Of a stretch of 64,000 nt of DNA, positions 51,833 through 61,301 are shown one piece after another. Positions within the stretch are counted from its first letter, which is position 1; every line of letters starts with the position of its first letter. Under the pieces are notes generated by a model. That model did not search any database and was not told the origin of the DNA. It worked only from the letters and a program-made list of their open reading frames with translations. Both the position numbers and the translations under genes were made by a program. The DNA is from Paeniglutamicibacter psychrophenolicus (GTDB lineage Bacteria; Actinomycetota; Actinomycetes; Actinomycetales; Micrococcaceae), in the NCBI RefSeq assembly GCF_030812255.1, contig NZ_JAUSSH010000020.1, positions 19,008-83,007 of the forward strand, read 5' to 3'.

Positions 51833-52921
51833 ATGAAGAAACTTGGGTACAAACTTGCCACCGTTGCCGTGGGCGCCCTGCTCACGGCTACGACTCTCAC
51901 CGCATGCGGGGGAAACAACCCCCCGGCAGCGAGCGGCAACAGCTCTTCCGGCCCGGCCGTGAAGATCGGCCTGTTGCTCCCCGAAACCAAGACCACTCGC
52001 TATGAGGCCTTCGACCGCCCGCTGTTCGAAGCCAAGATCAAGTCCCTGGGCAACTACGACGTCGTCTACTCCAACGCCAGCCAGGATGCGTCCAAGCAGC
52101 AGGAGCAGGCCGAGTCCGCGCTCACCGACGGGGTGAAGGTGCTGGTCCTTGACCCGGTCAACGCGCAGGCCGCGGCCAGCATCGTGGCCAGCGCCAAGGC
52201 GCAGGACGTGCCGGTGATCTCCTACGACCGCCTGGTCGCCGGAACCACCGACCTGGCCTACTACATCTCCTTCGACAACGAACAGGTCGGGGTGCTGCAG
52301 GGCAACGCGCTGGTCGACAAGCTCGCCAAGGACGGCATCAAGGACCCCGGCATCCTGATGGTCAACGGCTCGCCCACCGACGGCAACGCGGTGCTGTTCA
52401 AGAAGGGCGCCCACTCGGTCATCGACAAGTCCGACGTGAAGGTGCTGGCCGAGTACGACACCCCCGACTGGTCGCCCGACAAGGCCCAGAGCTTCGTGGC
52501 CGGACAGATCACGCAGTTCACCGGGCAGATCGACGGGGTCTACGCCGCCAACGACGGCACCGCCGGGGGCGCGGTCGCCGCATTGAAGGCAGCCAACGTC
52601 ACCCCGTGGCCGGTCATCACCGGCCAGGACGCCGAAATCACCGGCATCCAGCGGATCGTTTCCGGGGACCAGTACATGACCATCTACAAGGCCATCAAGA
52701 CCGAGGCCGAACTTGCCGCAACCGTCGCCGACCAGCTGGCCAAGGGCGAAACGCCGACCGACGCCACCGACGTCGCCGGGGTTCCGACCAAGCTGCTCAC
52801 CCCGGTGGTGGTGACCAAGGAGAACATCATGGACACCGTGGTCAAGGACGGCTTCTACACGGTGGCGCAGATCTGCACCGCCGAATACGCCAAGGCCTGC
52901 GCCGCGGCAAACATCAAGTAG
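51833..52921 (+). CDS. Sugar ABC transporter substrate-binding lipoprotein, XylF-like
   Basis: 362 residues, GGAGG nine bases before the ATG. A lipoprotein signal ends LTAC with Cys25. The periplasmic-binding fold type I begins VKIGLLLPETKTTRYEAFDR and shows ALTDGVKVLVLDPVNAQAAA, VISYDRLVAGTTDLAYYISF, GVYAANDGTAGGAVAALKAA and PVITGQDAEITGIQRIVSGD, all as in XylF (D-xylose) proteins. It captures a pentose or related sugar outside the membrane and delivers it to the permease encoded two genes on. Confidence 0.92.
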   Translation: MKKLGYKLATVAVGALLTATTLTACGGNNPPAASGNSSSGPAVKIGLLLPETKTTRYEAFDRPLFEAKIKSLGNYDVVYSNASQDASKQQEQAESALTDGVKVLVLDPVNAQAAASIVASAKAQDVPVISYDRLVAGTTDLAYYISFDNEQVGVLQGNALVDKLAKDGIKDPGILMVNGSPTDGNAVLFKKGAHSVIDKSDVKVLAEYDTPDWSPDKAQSFVAGQITQFTGQIDGVYAANDGTAGGAVAALKAANVTPWPVITGQDAEITGIQRIVSGDQYMTIYKAIKTEAELAATVADQLAKGETPTDATDVAGVPTKLLTPVVVTKENIMDTVVKDGFYTVAQICTAEYAKACAAANIK

Positions 52922-53009
52922 GCACCCCAGCGGGACGGCGGGGCCGGCGGCAACCGGCCCCACACCCCGCACCGGTGCACGGCACGGAACAACCCTTGGG
53001 GAGTGGAAC

Positions 53010-53828
53010 GTGGAGGAAGCCACCTCGAACACCGCGGCGGCGGCACCGCAACGGATCCTGCGCATGACCGGGATCTCCAAGCGCTTCGGCGCCGTCCAGG
53101 CGCTGACCGAGGTCGAACTGGAGATCTACTCCGGGCAGGTTGTGGCCATCGTCGGGGACAACGGCGCGGGCAAGTCCACCCTGGTCAAGGTGCTCGCCGG
53201 GGTCCACCCGGCCGACGATGGGCGGATCGAGATGCAGGACGCGCGCGTGTCGATTTCCTCGCCCACCGACGCCAGGGCGCTGGGCATCGCCACGGTCTAC
53301 CAGGACCTGGCGCTGTGCGACAACCTGGACGTCGTGGCCAACCTCTGGCTCGGGCACGAGCTGACCTACCGCGGCCGGCTCGACGAGGTGGCCATGGAGA
53401 AGCAGTCCTGGAAGCTCTTGCGCGAGCTGAGCGCCAAGATCCCCTCGGTGCGCATCGCTGTTGCCTCGCTGTCCGGCGGGCAGCGCCAGACCGTGGCCAT
53501 CGCCCGTTCGCTGATCGGCGAGCCGCGCATCGTGATCCTGGACGAGCCCACCGCGGCCCTGGGCGTCGCACAGACCGCCGAGGTGCTCAACCTCATCGAG
53601 CGGCTGCGCGAACGCAACTACGGGGTGGTGCTGATCAGCCACAACATGGCCGACGTGATGGCGGTCGCGGACCGCATCGTGGTGCTGCGGCTGGGACGGA
53701 ACAACGGGGAGTTCCTCGCCGCCGAGGCCACCAGCGAAGACATCGTCGCGGCGATCACCGGGGCCACCGACAACGCCGTCACCCGCCGGGCCGCGACCCG
53801 GCCGGTGCCCGGAACGGAGGAACCATGA
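53010..53828 (+). CDS. Sugar ABC transporter ATP-binding protein, single ATPase domain
   Basis: 272 residues from GTG, with GGGGAG upstream. Walker A GDNGAGKSTLVKVL, Q-loop TVYQDLALCDNL, signature LSGGQRQTVAIARSL, Walker B RIVILDEPTAALG and the His switch LISHNMADVM are all present. Unlike XylG, which has two ATPase halves, this subunit has one and must act as a dimer, as in frcA-type importers. Overlaps the permease by four bases. Confidence 0.93.
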   Translation: MEEATSNTAAAAPQRILRMTGISKRFGAVQALTEVELEIYSGQVVAIVGDNGAGKSTLVKVLAGVHPADDGRIEMQDARVSISSPTDARALGIATVYQDLALCDNLDVVANLWLGHELTYRGRLDEVAMEKQSWKLLRELSAKIPSVRIAVASLSGGQRQTVAIARSLIGEPRIVILDEPTAALGVAQTAEVLNLIERLRERNYGVVLISHNMADVMAVADRIVVLRLGRNNGEFLAAEATSEDIVAAITGATDNAVTRRAATRPVPGTEEP

Positions 53829-55090
53829 GTGCCAAGGTGCCCGAACCGGGCCCGGAGCCCGGAACGGTGGCGGCCGACCTGCTCGATGAGCGGTTGATCC
53901 AATCCGCGGGATTCGGCGGCGCGGTGCGCGCGTTCACCCGCCGGATCCGCGGCGGCGATCTGGGCTCCCTGCCGGTGGTGGTGGGGCTGGCGATCATCTG
54001 GGCGGTCTTCGGGATCGTGAACCCGCGGTTCCTCTCCAGCATCAACCTGGTGAACCTGTCGATGCAATGCGCCGCGGTGGGCACCATCGCCATCGGGGTG
54101 GTGCTGGTGTTGCTGCTGGCCGAGATCGACCTGTCCATCGGATCGGTCTCCGGGCTGGCCGCGGCCATCGTGGCGGTGGGCTTCGTCGGGCACGCCTGGC
54201 CGCTGTGGACCGCGGTGGTGGCAGCCATTGCCGCGGGCGCGCTGATCGGGCTGTTCTATGCGCTGCTGAACACCCGCTTCGGGGTGCCCAGCTTCGTGAT
54301 CACCTTGGCCGGGCTGCTGGGGATCCTCGGGGCGCAACTGTGGGTGCTGGGCAAGTTCGGTTCCATCAACCTGCCCTTCGACTCCTGGCTGGTCTACTAC
54401 GCCCAACAGCTGTACATGCCCGAATGGCTCTCCTACGCGTTCGTGGCAATCGCGGTGGCCGGCTACTGGCTGGCGAAGTTCCTGGCCTCGACCAAGCGCA
54501 AGGCCGCCGGGCTCTCGGGGGTTTCCGCTTCGGCGCTGGGTCTGCGCGCCGCCGGGCTGCTGGTGGTGCTGGGCGTCCCGGTCTGGTACCTGAACCGCAG
54601 CCGCGGGGTCGGGGTGATGTTCCTGTCCTTCGTGGCCCTGGTGCTGATCATGCACTTCTTCCTTTCCCGCACCCGCTGGGGGCGGGCCGTGTTTGCGGTG
54701 GGCGGCAACGTGGAGGCCGCCCGCCGCGCCGGCATCAACGTGCGAGCCGTGGCCATGAGCGTGTTCATCCTGTGCTCCACCTTCGCCGCGCTGGGCGGGC
54801 TGATGGCCGCGGGCCGGCTGGCGGCGGCCAACCAGTCCTCCGGCGGCGGGGACATCAACCTCAACGCGATCGCCGCAGCGGTGATCGGCGGGACCAGCCT
54901 CTTCGGCGGGCGCGGCTCGGCATTCTCCGCGCTGCTGGGGATCCTGGTGATCCAGTCGATTTCCTCCGGGCTGACCCTGGTGAACCTGGATTCCTCGCTG
55001 CGCTACATGATCACCGGCGCGGTGCTGCTGCTGGCCGTGGTCATCGACTCGCTCTCCCGGCGCTCCCGCCGGGCGGCCGGGCGCGCGTAG
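53825..55090 (+). CDS. Sugar ABC transporter permease, XylH-like
   Basis: 421 residues. An N-terminal cytoplasmic leader of about 50 residues is followed by ten or more helices. The family motifs GVVLVLLLAEIDLSIGSVSG, NTRFGVPSFVITLAGLLGIL, AVFAVGGNVEAARRAGINVR and GGDINLNAIAAAVIGGTSLF, then GGRG, are as in XylH/RbsC permeases. It forms the homodimeric channel of the importer with the upstream ATPase and binding protein. Ends 13 bases before the convergent DUF4389 gene. Confidence 0.93.
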   Translation: MSAKVPEPGPEPGTVAADLLDERLIQSAGFGGAVRAFTRRIRGGDLGSLPVVVGLAIIWAVFGIVNPRFLSSINLVNLSMQCAAVGTIAIGVVLVLLLAEIDLSIGSVSGLAAAIVAVGFVGHAWPLWTAVVAAIAAGALIGLFYALLNTRFGVPSFVITLAGLLGILGAQLWVLGKFGSINLPFDSWLVYYAQQLYMPEWLSYAFVAIAVAGYWLAKFLASTKRKAAGLSGVSASALGLRAAGLLVVLGVPVWYLNRSRGVGVMFLSFVALVLIMHFFLSRTRWGRAVFAVGGNVEAARRAGINVRAVAMSVFILCSTFAALGGLMAAGRLAAANQSSGGGDINLNAIAAAVIGGTSLFGGRGSAFSALLGILVIQSISSGLTLVNLDSSLRYMITGAVLLLAVVIDSLSRRSRRAAGRA

Positions 55091-55103
55091 CCGCGCCCGC
55101 GCA

Positions 55104-56027
55104 TCAGGCCCGCGGTTTCTCCCCGGGCACCGGCTCGCCGGCGTCCTGGTCCAGTCGGAAGGGCGGATACGCATCGGTCATCAGGGCCGTGTACGCGGCG
55201 GTGCGCAACGCCCAGCGGTTCAGCCCCACCAACAGGTTGAAAAGCCCTTGCCGGTACACGCCGGTGAACAGCAGGACCAGTGCGGCGATCAGCACCAGCG
55301 CCCCGGTCAGCGAGATGCCCCGGGCCTCGTCGCTCCAGGAGTCGTTGGACCAGGCGCCCCCGGTCATCGCGGCCACGACCAACAGGTGCGGCAGCGCGAA
55401 CAGCCAGGACTTCACCAGCACCTGCCAGTGCGAGAGCCGCTCCGGGTAGGCGACATCGAAAGCGGCAGGGTAGTTTCCGCGGGCCAGCGTGAAGGGAGGG
55501 TAGGCATCGGTGCCCAGCACGCCATAGGCGTAGAAGGACACCCTCCAGTTCCAGCGCAGCACCCCGACGGAGAACTGGAACCAGGAGGCCGGGTACTTCC
55601 CGGTGAACAGGATCACCAGGCCGGCGGCCAGTGTTACCACCGGGAACGCGACCCACAACAGCGCGAGCACCACCAGGTGCGGGATCGCCAGAAACCACTT
55701 GACCAGCCATTTCCAGCGCGAGAGCGCCGGATCCAGCTGCCCGGAAACCCCTGTGGGCAGCGCCGCGGTTGTTTCGCCGACCTGCGGGGCGCCGGCGGCG
55801 ATGCCGCGGCCCAGGCCGGCGGCTCCCACGAGGATCGCCAGGACGCCCAGTGCCGCCCCGGCAGCAAGCGCCGCGAATTCCGGGCCCGTGTCGGGAAAGC
55901 CCAGCACGGCAAGGGAGCCGAGGGATGCGACGGTGAGCAGCACCCCGATGACGAGCAGGGCCATGTGGAGTCCGGACATGTGATCGGTGGAAGGGCTCTG
56001 GGGTGCGGATGCAGGCTGGGTGGTCAT
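55104..56027 (-). CDS. Duplicated DUF4389 membrane protein
   Basis: 307 residues. Two homologous halves can be aligned by eye: LSRWKWLVKWFLAIPHLVVL with LSHWQVLVKSWLFALPHLLV, FTGKYPASWFQFSVGVLRWN with FTGVYRQGLFNLLVGLNRWA, and GTDAYPPF with MTDAYPPF. Each is a DUF4389 unit of two helices plus the R-W...TDAYPPF loop. An N-terminal helix pair (MALLVIGVLLTVASLGSLAV; AGAALGVLAILVGAAGLGRG) precedes them. Role unknown; probably an envelope protein. Weak Shine-Dalgarno. Confidence 0.87.
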   Translation of the reverse strand: MTTQPASAPQSPSTDHMSGLHMALLVIGVLLTVASLGSLAVLGFPDTGPEFAALAAGAALGVLAILVGAAGLGRGIAAGAPQVGETTAALPTGVSGQLDPALSRWKWLVKWFLAIPHLVVLALLWVAFPVVTLAAGLVILFTGKYPASWFQFSVGVLRWNWRVSFYAYGVLGTDAYPPFTLARGNYPAAFDVAYPERLSHWQVLVKSWLFALPHLLVVAAMTGGAWSNDSWSDEARGISLTGALVLIAALVLLFTGVYRQGLFNLLVGLNRWALRTAAYTALMTDAYPPFRLDQDAGEPVPGEKPRA

Positions 56028-56168
56028 GGCGTTCGGCTTTCACGAAGCGGTGGTGAAACGGGGGGGATGCGGAATTGCGCGGGTGTGCCGGGCCCGGGAT
56101 CCGGGCAGGGCAGGTTTGCGCCGGTGCCCGGATGCATGGGCGTGGACCGGTGGGTCGGGCGGGGTGCC

Positions 56169-57200
56169 TTAGATGGTGATGGCGATCTTGCCGCGGGCCT
56201 TGCCCGCCACCAGGTGTTCCATGGCCGCCCGCGCCCGCTCCAGCGGGAAGGACACATCGATGTGCGGGAGCACCGCGCCCGATTCCAGGAACGTGGACAG
56301 TTCCTCCAGGTCGGTGGCGCGCTGGGCGGAAGCCAGCATGGCCAGGCGCTGGCGGATGAACGGGGAAAGCGCCACGGCCCTGAACTGGCGGTTCATGCCC
56401 AGCCACTTTCCGGCGCCCTCGCCGCCGACAATGACCGCAGTGCCCCTGGGTGCCAGGGCCATGCGCAACCGGCGCAGGCTCGGGTTTCCGCCGGTGTCAA
56501 TGATCAGGTCGTAGCCTTGCGCAGACTCGGCAAAATCCTGGCGCGTGTAGTCCACGGCGTGCTCGGCGCCCAGGGCCAGGACGAGGTCCTGTTTGGCGGT
56601 GGAGGCCATGCCGGTGACCTCGGCGCCAAGCGCCTTGGCCAGCTGCACCGCATGGCTTCCCACCCCGCCCGAGGCGCCGGTGACCAGCACCCGCTGGCCG
56701 GCGGCGACACGGCCCAGGCGCAGTGCCTGTAGCGCGGTGGCCGCCGACACCGGGACCACCGCGGCCTGGCGGAAGTCGAGGTTTGCAGGCTTCATGGCCA
56801 GCCGGTCTTCCTTGGCCACCGCATATTCGGCGAACGTTCCGCGCCCGAAGCCATAGACCGCATCCCCGACGGCAAAGCGGGTGACCGCCGTTCCGACTGC
56901 GGCCACCGTGCCGGCCAGGTCAAGCCCGGGCACCGGGTTTCTCGGTCGGCGCAGGCCCACGGCCAGGCGAGCCAGCAGCGGGGTGCCGGTCATCAGGTGC
57001 CAGGTGCCGCGGTCCAGTCCGGCGGCATGGACCCGCACGAGCACCTCGTTGTCCCGCGGGACGGGTGTGGGGATGAATGACTGGTGGAGGACCTCCGCGT
57101 CCCCGTACCGGTCCTGGGTGACGGCGCGCATGGTTCCTGGGGTTGCGGTCCGGCCTGTCGTCTCGGAGGCCTGTGGTGGTTCTTGCCGTTCGCCGTTCAT
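56169..57200 (-). CDS. Zinc-independent quinone-oxidoreductase-like alcohol dehydrogenase (MDR family)
   Basis: 343 residues, ATG (MNGERQE) chosen for GGAAGGA seven bases upstream; a GTG ten codons earlier is in frame. The MDR fold is seen in MRAVTQDRYGDAEVLHQ, PGLDLAGTVAAVGTAVTRFA and GDAVYGFGRG, with cofactor loop VLVTGASGGVGSHAVQLAKA. Zinc ligands are lacking, so it belongs to the NADPH:quinone/enone reductases. Divergent from a TetR regulator through a palindromic gap, it is probably induced by electrophiles. Confidence 0.88.
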   Translation of the reverse strand: MNGERQEPPQASETTGRTATPGTMRAVTQDRYGDAEVLHQSFIPTPVPRDNEVLVRVHAAGLDRGTWHLMTGTPLLARLAVGLRRPRNPVPGLDLAGTVAAVGTAVTRFAVGDAVYGFGRGTFAEYAVAKEDRLAMKPANLDFRQAAVVPVSAATALQALRLGRVAAGQRVLVTGASGGVGSHAVQLAKALGAEVTGMASTAKQDLVLALGAEHAVDYTRQDFAESAQGYDLIIDTGGNPSLRRLRMALAPRGTAVIVGGEGAGKWLGMNRQFRAVALSPFIRQRLAMLASAQRATDLEELSTFLESGAVLPHIDVSFPLERARAAMEHLVAGKARGKIAITI

Positions 57201-57240
57201 GGCGATTCCTTCCGGGGTGCAAGGCTTCACGGATTGTTGC

Positions 57241-57273
57241 CTTACTTAGTAAGTGAGCTTATCTTACATAGTA
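57241..57273. promoter_or_regulatory. TetR operator between the quinone-reductase-like gene and its regulator
   Basis: CTTACT-T-AGTAAG (57241-57253) is a perfect 6-1-6 palindrome. Ten bases later CTTACATAGTA (57263-57273) repeats the half-site pattern and pairs with TACTTAGTAAG (57243-57253) at nine of eleven positions. It sits in the 96-base divergent gap, overlapping likely -35 elements of the regulator promoter. Confidence 0.7.
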
Positions 57274-57296
57274 CGAAAATGCGATAGGATCGGGAC

Positions 57297-58007
57297 ATGA
57301 CGGCCGAAGAAATTTCTGAAGATCCATCGCCTCGAATCCCGCTGAGTCGGGAACGCGTGCTGGGAAGTGCCGTTGCGATTGCCGACGCGGACGGGATCGG
57401 GGCGCTGACCATGAGATCGCTGGCCAGGGAACTCGGGGTGAAGCCCATGTCGCTCTACTACTACGTGGCCAACAAGGGCGAGATCCTGGACGCCATCATC
57501 GACATGGTGTTCGCCGAGATCGATGTCCCATCCGTCGTGGGGGACTGGAAGGGGGAGATGCGCCGGCGCGCCGGCGCGGTGCGCCAGGCGCTGGGCCGCC
57601 ACACCTGGGCCATCGGGCTGCTGGAGTCGCGCACGGCCCCCGGCCCGGCGACGCTGCGCCACCACGACGCCACGCTCGGGGTCCTGCGAACCGCCGGATT
57701 CTCGGTGAAGGCCGCGGCGCACGCCTACGCGTTGCTGGACAGCTACACCTACGGCTTCGCCCTGCAGGAGGCCGCGCTTCCCTTCAGCGGCCGCGACACC
57801 GCGGCAAGCGTCACCGATCCGATCGTGCAGATGTTCTCCGCCGGCGACTACCCGCACCTCATGGAAATAGCCACCGAACACGTGCTGCAACCGGGCTATG
57901 ACTTCGGCGATGAATTCGAGATCGGCCTCGAGCTGATCCTCGACGCCCTGCAGCGCTGGATCCCCGAAACCGAAGACGGACCGAAGTCCGCGGCGCCCGC
58001 CGGGTGA
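57297..58007 (+). CDS. TetR family regulator with TetR_C-type effector domain
   Basis: 236 residues. The HTH reads [40 protein letters not shown] and [15 protein letters not shown], close to the TetR/ActR group with a C-terminal TetR_C domain ([40 protein letters not shown]). TAGGAT at 57285-57290 lies six bases before the ATG, so a leaderless transcript is possible. It controls the divergent quinone-reductase-like gene by position. Confidence 0.92.
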   Translation: MTAEEISEDPSPRIPLSRERVLGSAVAIADADGIGALTMRSLARELGVKPMSLYYYVANKGEILDAIIDMVFAEIDVPSVVGDWKGEMRRRAGAVRQALGRHTWAIGLLESRTAPGPATLRHHDATLGVLRTAGFSVKAAAHAYALLDSYTYGFALQEAALPFSGRDTAASVTDPIVQMFSAGDYPHLMEIATEHVLQPGYDFGDEFEIGLELILDALQRWIPETEDGPKSAAPAG

Positions 58008-58462
58008 ACCGAGCAGCACCCAGCAGTGGAACGTCACGTCCCTGGCCCGGATATGGATGCCATCGGGCAGCATCTCCATGTTCTGCCGGCTTTCGACGTG
58101 GCGCTCGCCGGGCTCGTCGGCCAGTCGGTGCGCGATCCGCACCCCCCCGTCTCCGATCGTTTCGTCACGGACCCGGGAGGCAAACGTCGCCGCAACTTCC
58201 TGGTGACCGGCTGTTCCAGCGGCCGGCCCGTGCCCCGACCTTGCCATGCTCTCGGAGTCTTGTCCGGACATGAACCACCCGCGCAAACATGGCCCGCGCA
58301 CTGATCCCGAGATTCACAATTGTGGCGCCGCGGGCGCCACCGCGAGCGCGCGCCGTCCCACCCGGATACCAACTCTTCCTTCGCCGGGATGAAAACGTGC
58401 GGACGTGCCCGGCTGCGGATCCCGATTCCCAAACTGTCTGTGGGGCTTTCTAGAATGGAGTC
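58008..58462. other. Intergenic region with no supported gene
   Basis: About 455 bases between the TetR gene and the HNH protein. A minus-strand frame at roughly 58019-58276 reads as moderately protein-like (VRDETIGDGGVRIAHRLADE) but lacks a start with ribosome-binding site and matches no family I know. It may be a degraded gene. No terminator was recognised. Confidence 0.4.
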
Positions 58463-59932
58463 ATGGCAACGTCGTCATCGTCTTCGGGATACGGCAGCAT
58501 CGCAGATGCTGACCTCGACGATGAGCTGTTCGCGGACCTGGAAGCCGACCTCGAATTCGTGGACCTGAGCTATGGGGCCCTGCTCGGCAGGGGCTTGGAC
58601 ATGAACGCCTTTCTCGCCGACTTCTTCGCCTGCACCGGGGTCGACGGCATCCGCACCGTAACCCAGGCCGTCGCCGACGTACCGCTGGAGCTCTCCCCGT
58701 ACGAGGCGATCGAGGGCGTCGGGGCGCTGGAAGACCTGAAATCCTGCGCCAATGCGGTGCAAGCGGAAATCGCCTGCGCCCACGAGGCAGCGGTCACCAC
58801 CGAACGCACGCGCCGCGGCGTGCTGGAAAAGAACCCGCAGCAAGGCATCGGCGCAGACGTCGCCATGGCCCGGCACGAAGCGCCGCGCTCCGGAACCCGG
58901 GAGCTGAACTATTCCCGGATGCTCTGCCAATCGCTGCCCTTCACCAAGGCGGGCCTGAAGTTCGGCGTCATCAACGACGCCGAAGCCCGGATCATTTACC
59001 GCGTGCTGAAGGACCTGGACGAAGCAGCCCGGACGGAGCTCGATGCCCGCCTCTTCATGGAAACCCACACCTGCTTCGGCCTGGGCGGCAAGAAGCTCGA
59101 AGCGATGCTCCGCCACTGGGCCCTTGCCTACCTAAACCCGGCCGAGGCCGATCTCGAGGCCAAGGCCGCCAAGGACCGCTACGTGCATGTCTACCCGATC
59201 GATTCACACCGGATGAAGATCATCGGCATCGTGCCCACCGAGGTCGGGGCCGCCCTTGCACAGGTGCTGGCCCGGGAAATCGCCAGCGCGCAGGCGGCGG
59301 GGGACACGCGCAACGCCGCTCAGATCGCCGCCGACACCGTGCTGGAGGGCCTGACCGGCATCAAGGACTTCACCAACATCCCGGTCACCCTCGAACTGGT
59401 CATGACCGACCGGACGCTCATGCAGGGACACCCCGAACCGGCCTTCCTGCAGGGCTACGGCGTCATCTCCGCGAAGAAGGCCCGCGAACTCTTCGCCGGC
59501 AACCCGGCTAAGCCGCTGGCAACGTGGGTTCGCCGGCTATACACGGCACCGGGCACCGGGGACCTCATCGCCATGGACCGCAAGGCCAGGCTCTTCACCG
59601 GCGGGCTCAAACGCTTCATCACCACGCGCGACCAGTTCTGCCGCACCCCCTTCTGCACCGGCAAGGTCCAGCACCTTGACCACGTGGTCCAAGCTGCCCT
59701 CGGCGGAGAGACCTGTGCGGAAAATGGCGGGGGAAGATGCGCCTGGTGCAACGCCACCAAGGAATCACCCGGCTGGTCCGAAATCCCGGTGCCCGGGGAC
59801 CGGCACAGCATCCGGATCACCACCTCGAGCGGACATTCCTATACCTCCAGCGCGCCGCGGATGCCCGGCACCGAGGACTACGCCGTGCACCCCATGGGGT
59901 CGCGGGCGGCCCCGCCGCGCCGGCGGCAGTAG
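58463..59932 (+). CDS. DUF222/13E12-repeat HNH endonuclease
   Basis: 489 residues. The DUF222 helical domain covers roughly 90-350 (NAVQAEIACAHEAAVTTERT; RELNYSRMLCQSLPFTKAGL; GVINDAEARIIYRVLKDL). The C-terminal HNH nuclease motif has FCRTPFCTGKVQHLDHVVQA (H-D-H) and AENGGGRCAWCNATKESPGW, with zinc-binding Cys pairs. This family is multicopy in Micrococcales and mycobacteria and is thought to be mobile or selfish; its role is unclear. Single gene. Confidence 0.92.
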   Translation: MATSSSSSGYGSIADADLDDELFADLEADLEFVDLSYGALLGRGLDMNAFLADFFACTGVDGIRTVTQAVADVPLELSPYEAIEGVGALEDLKSCANAVQAEIACAHEAAVTTERTRRGVLEKNPQQGIGADVAMARHEAPRSGTRELNYSRMLCQSLPFTKAGLKFGVINDAEARIIYRVLKDLDEAARTELDARLFMETHTCFGLGGKKLEAMLRHWALAYLNPAEADLEAKAAKDRYVHVYPIDSHRMKIIGIVPTEVGAALAQVLAREIASAQAAGDTRNAAQIAADTVLEGLTGIKDFTNIPVTLELVMTDRTLMQGHPEPAFLQGYGVISAKKARELFAGNPAKPLATWVRRLYTAPGTGDLIAMDRKARLFTGGLKRFITTRDQFCRTPFCTGKVQHLDHVVQAALGGETCAENGGGRCAWCNATKESPGWSEIPVPGDRHSIRITTSSGHSYTSSAPRMPGTEDYAVHPMGSRAAPPRRRQ

Positions 59933-60060
59933 GCCGCCAAAACCGCAGGACAACACCACCACCGCCACCGAATCGAAACCCTCCGTCGATTCGGGTACAG
60001 GTCCGTGTGCACGCTATGGTCGTCTAGGTCCATTTCGTGCATCGCCCCCAGGAGGATTCC

Positions 60061-61215
60061 TTGCCGCATCAGGCCCACCAACAGATGGCCACCTTCTCCG
60101 TCCTGCGCCCGGCGCCCAAGCGGCGGATCGCACTGATGCTGGGCCTTGGCCTGCTGCTGACCGGCTGCGGTGCCGACTACCCGCTGGGCGACGCCCAACG
60201 CCAGGCCGCCGAAAACAACACCTCGCATCTGTCCGGCACGCTCACCGGCGGCGGGTCCAGCGCTCAGAACTCCGCGATGAACGCCTGGATCGGCGGATTC
60301 GCCTCCCGGCATCCCAAGGTACAGGTGCAATACGCCTCGGTGGGTTCCGGTGCCGGACGCGCAGGCCTGCTGGCCGGGGCCACGCAATTCGCCGGCTCCG
60401 ACGCCTACCTCAAGGAATCCGAGGTGGCCCGCTCGCAGCAAACCTGCGGCCCCGAGGGCGCGATCAACATTCCCGTCTACATCTCGCCGATTTCGATTGC
60501 CTTCAACCTGCCCGGCATCAAGGAACTGGACTTCGACGCGGCAACCATCGCGAAGATCTTCTCCGGCACCATCACCTCCTGGCAAGACCCGGCCATCAAG
60601 GCCCTGAACCCGGATGCGGCGCTGCCCGATGTCCCGATGACGGTGGTCGCCCGCTCGGACGACTCGGGAACCACCGAGAACTTCACCGACTACCTGCATG
60701 CCGCCGCCCCCGAGAACTGGACGCACGATCCTTCCGGGTCCTGGCCCGGAGGGCTGGGAACCGAGCAGGCCCAGGGGAACTCCGGGGTCGTCACCACGGT
60801 GGCCCGCACCGCCGGTGCGGTGACCTACGCCGATGACTCGCTGGTGGACGCGACCCTGGGCAAGGGCACGCTGAAGGTCGGGGACTCGTTCGTTTCGGTC
60901 AGCGGCGAGGCCGCGGCCATCGCGGTGAGCGCCTCGCACCGGGTGCCCGGTCGCCACGGCAACGACATCGCCCTGGAACTGGACCGCGCCACCACCAAGC
61001 CCGGGGCCTACCCGCTGGTGCTGGTCTCCTACTTCATCGTGTGCAGCGGCTACACCGATGCCAACTCCCTGGAACTGGTCAAGGCCTTCGGCCACTACAT
61101 CGTCAGCGACGAGGGCCAAAAGGTCGCCGCCGACTCGGCCAAGAGCGCACCGATGCCCCAGGACCTGGCCGCCGAGGCCGCCGCGGCGATCGATTCGATC
61201 ACGCTGCGTCAGTAA
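60061..61215 (+). CDS. pstS: PstS-like phosphate-binding lipoprotein
   Basis: 384 residues from TTG, chosen because AGGAGGA ends four bases upstream. The signal ends LLLTGC (Cys36 lipidated). The periplasmic-binding fold II shows LTGGGSSAQNSAMNAWIGGF, QYASVGSGAGRAGLLAGATQ, FAGSDAYLKESE, VYISPISIAFNLPG and VVARSDDSGTTENFTDYLHA, the phosphate-binding Ser/Asp/Thr loops of PstS. It delivers phosphate to PstCAB, which are not in this window. No clear Pho box was found. Followed by a 16-bp terminator. Confidence 0.93.
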   Translation: MPHQAHQQMATFSVLRPAPKRRIALMLGLGLLLTGCGADYPLGDAQRQAAENNTSHLSGTLTGGGSSAQNSAMNAWIGGFASRHPKVQVQYASVGSGAGRAGLLAGATQFAGSDAYLKESEVARSQQTCGPEGAINIPVYISPISIAFNLPGIKELDFDAATIAKIFSGTITSWQDPAIKALNPDAALPDVPMTVVARSDDSGTTENFTDYLHAAAPENWTHDPSGSWPGGLGTEQAQGNSGVVTTVARTAGAVTYADDSLVDATLGKGTLKVGDSFVSVSGEAAAIAVSASHRVPGRHGNDIALELDRATTKPGAYPLVLVSYFIVCSGYTDANSLELVKAFGHYIVSDEGQKVAADSAKSAPMPQDLAAEAAAAIDSITLRQ

Positions 61216-61236
61216 GTACCTCCGGCACCAGAACGA

Positions 61237-61279
61237 ACGGAAGCGGCCCATCCCCGACAGGGAGATGGGCCGCTTCCGT
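61237..61279. terminator. Bidirectional terminator between pstS and the CNNM genes
   Basis: Bases 61237-61252 pair exactly with 61264-61279 (16 bp, 11-base loop). It lies 21 bases after the pstS stop and 23 bases after the end of the convergent CNNM gene, so it can serve both. Confidence 0.88.
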
Positions 61280-61301
61280 AGCCGCTGCGGCGGTGGGGTT
61301 C

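Noticed and set aside
50093..53080. Nearly 1000-codon minus-strand open frame
   Set aside because: It overlaps an MFS gene in another frame and an ABC binding-protein gene on the other strand, both strongly supported.
58019..58276. Possible minus-strand small gene between TetR and the HNH protein
   Set aside because: No start with ribosome-binding site and no recognisable family; kept only as a remark in the intergenic entry.
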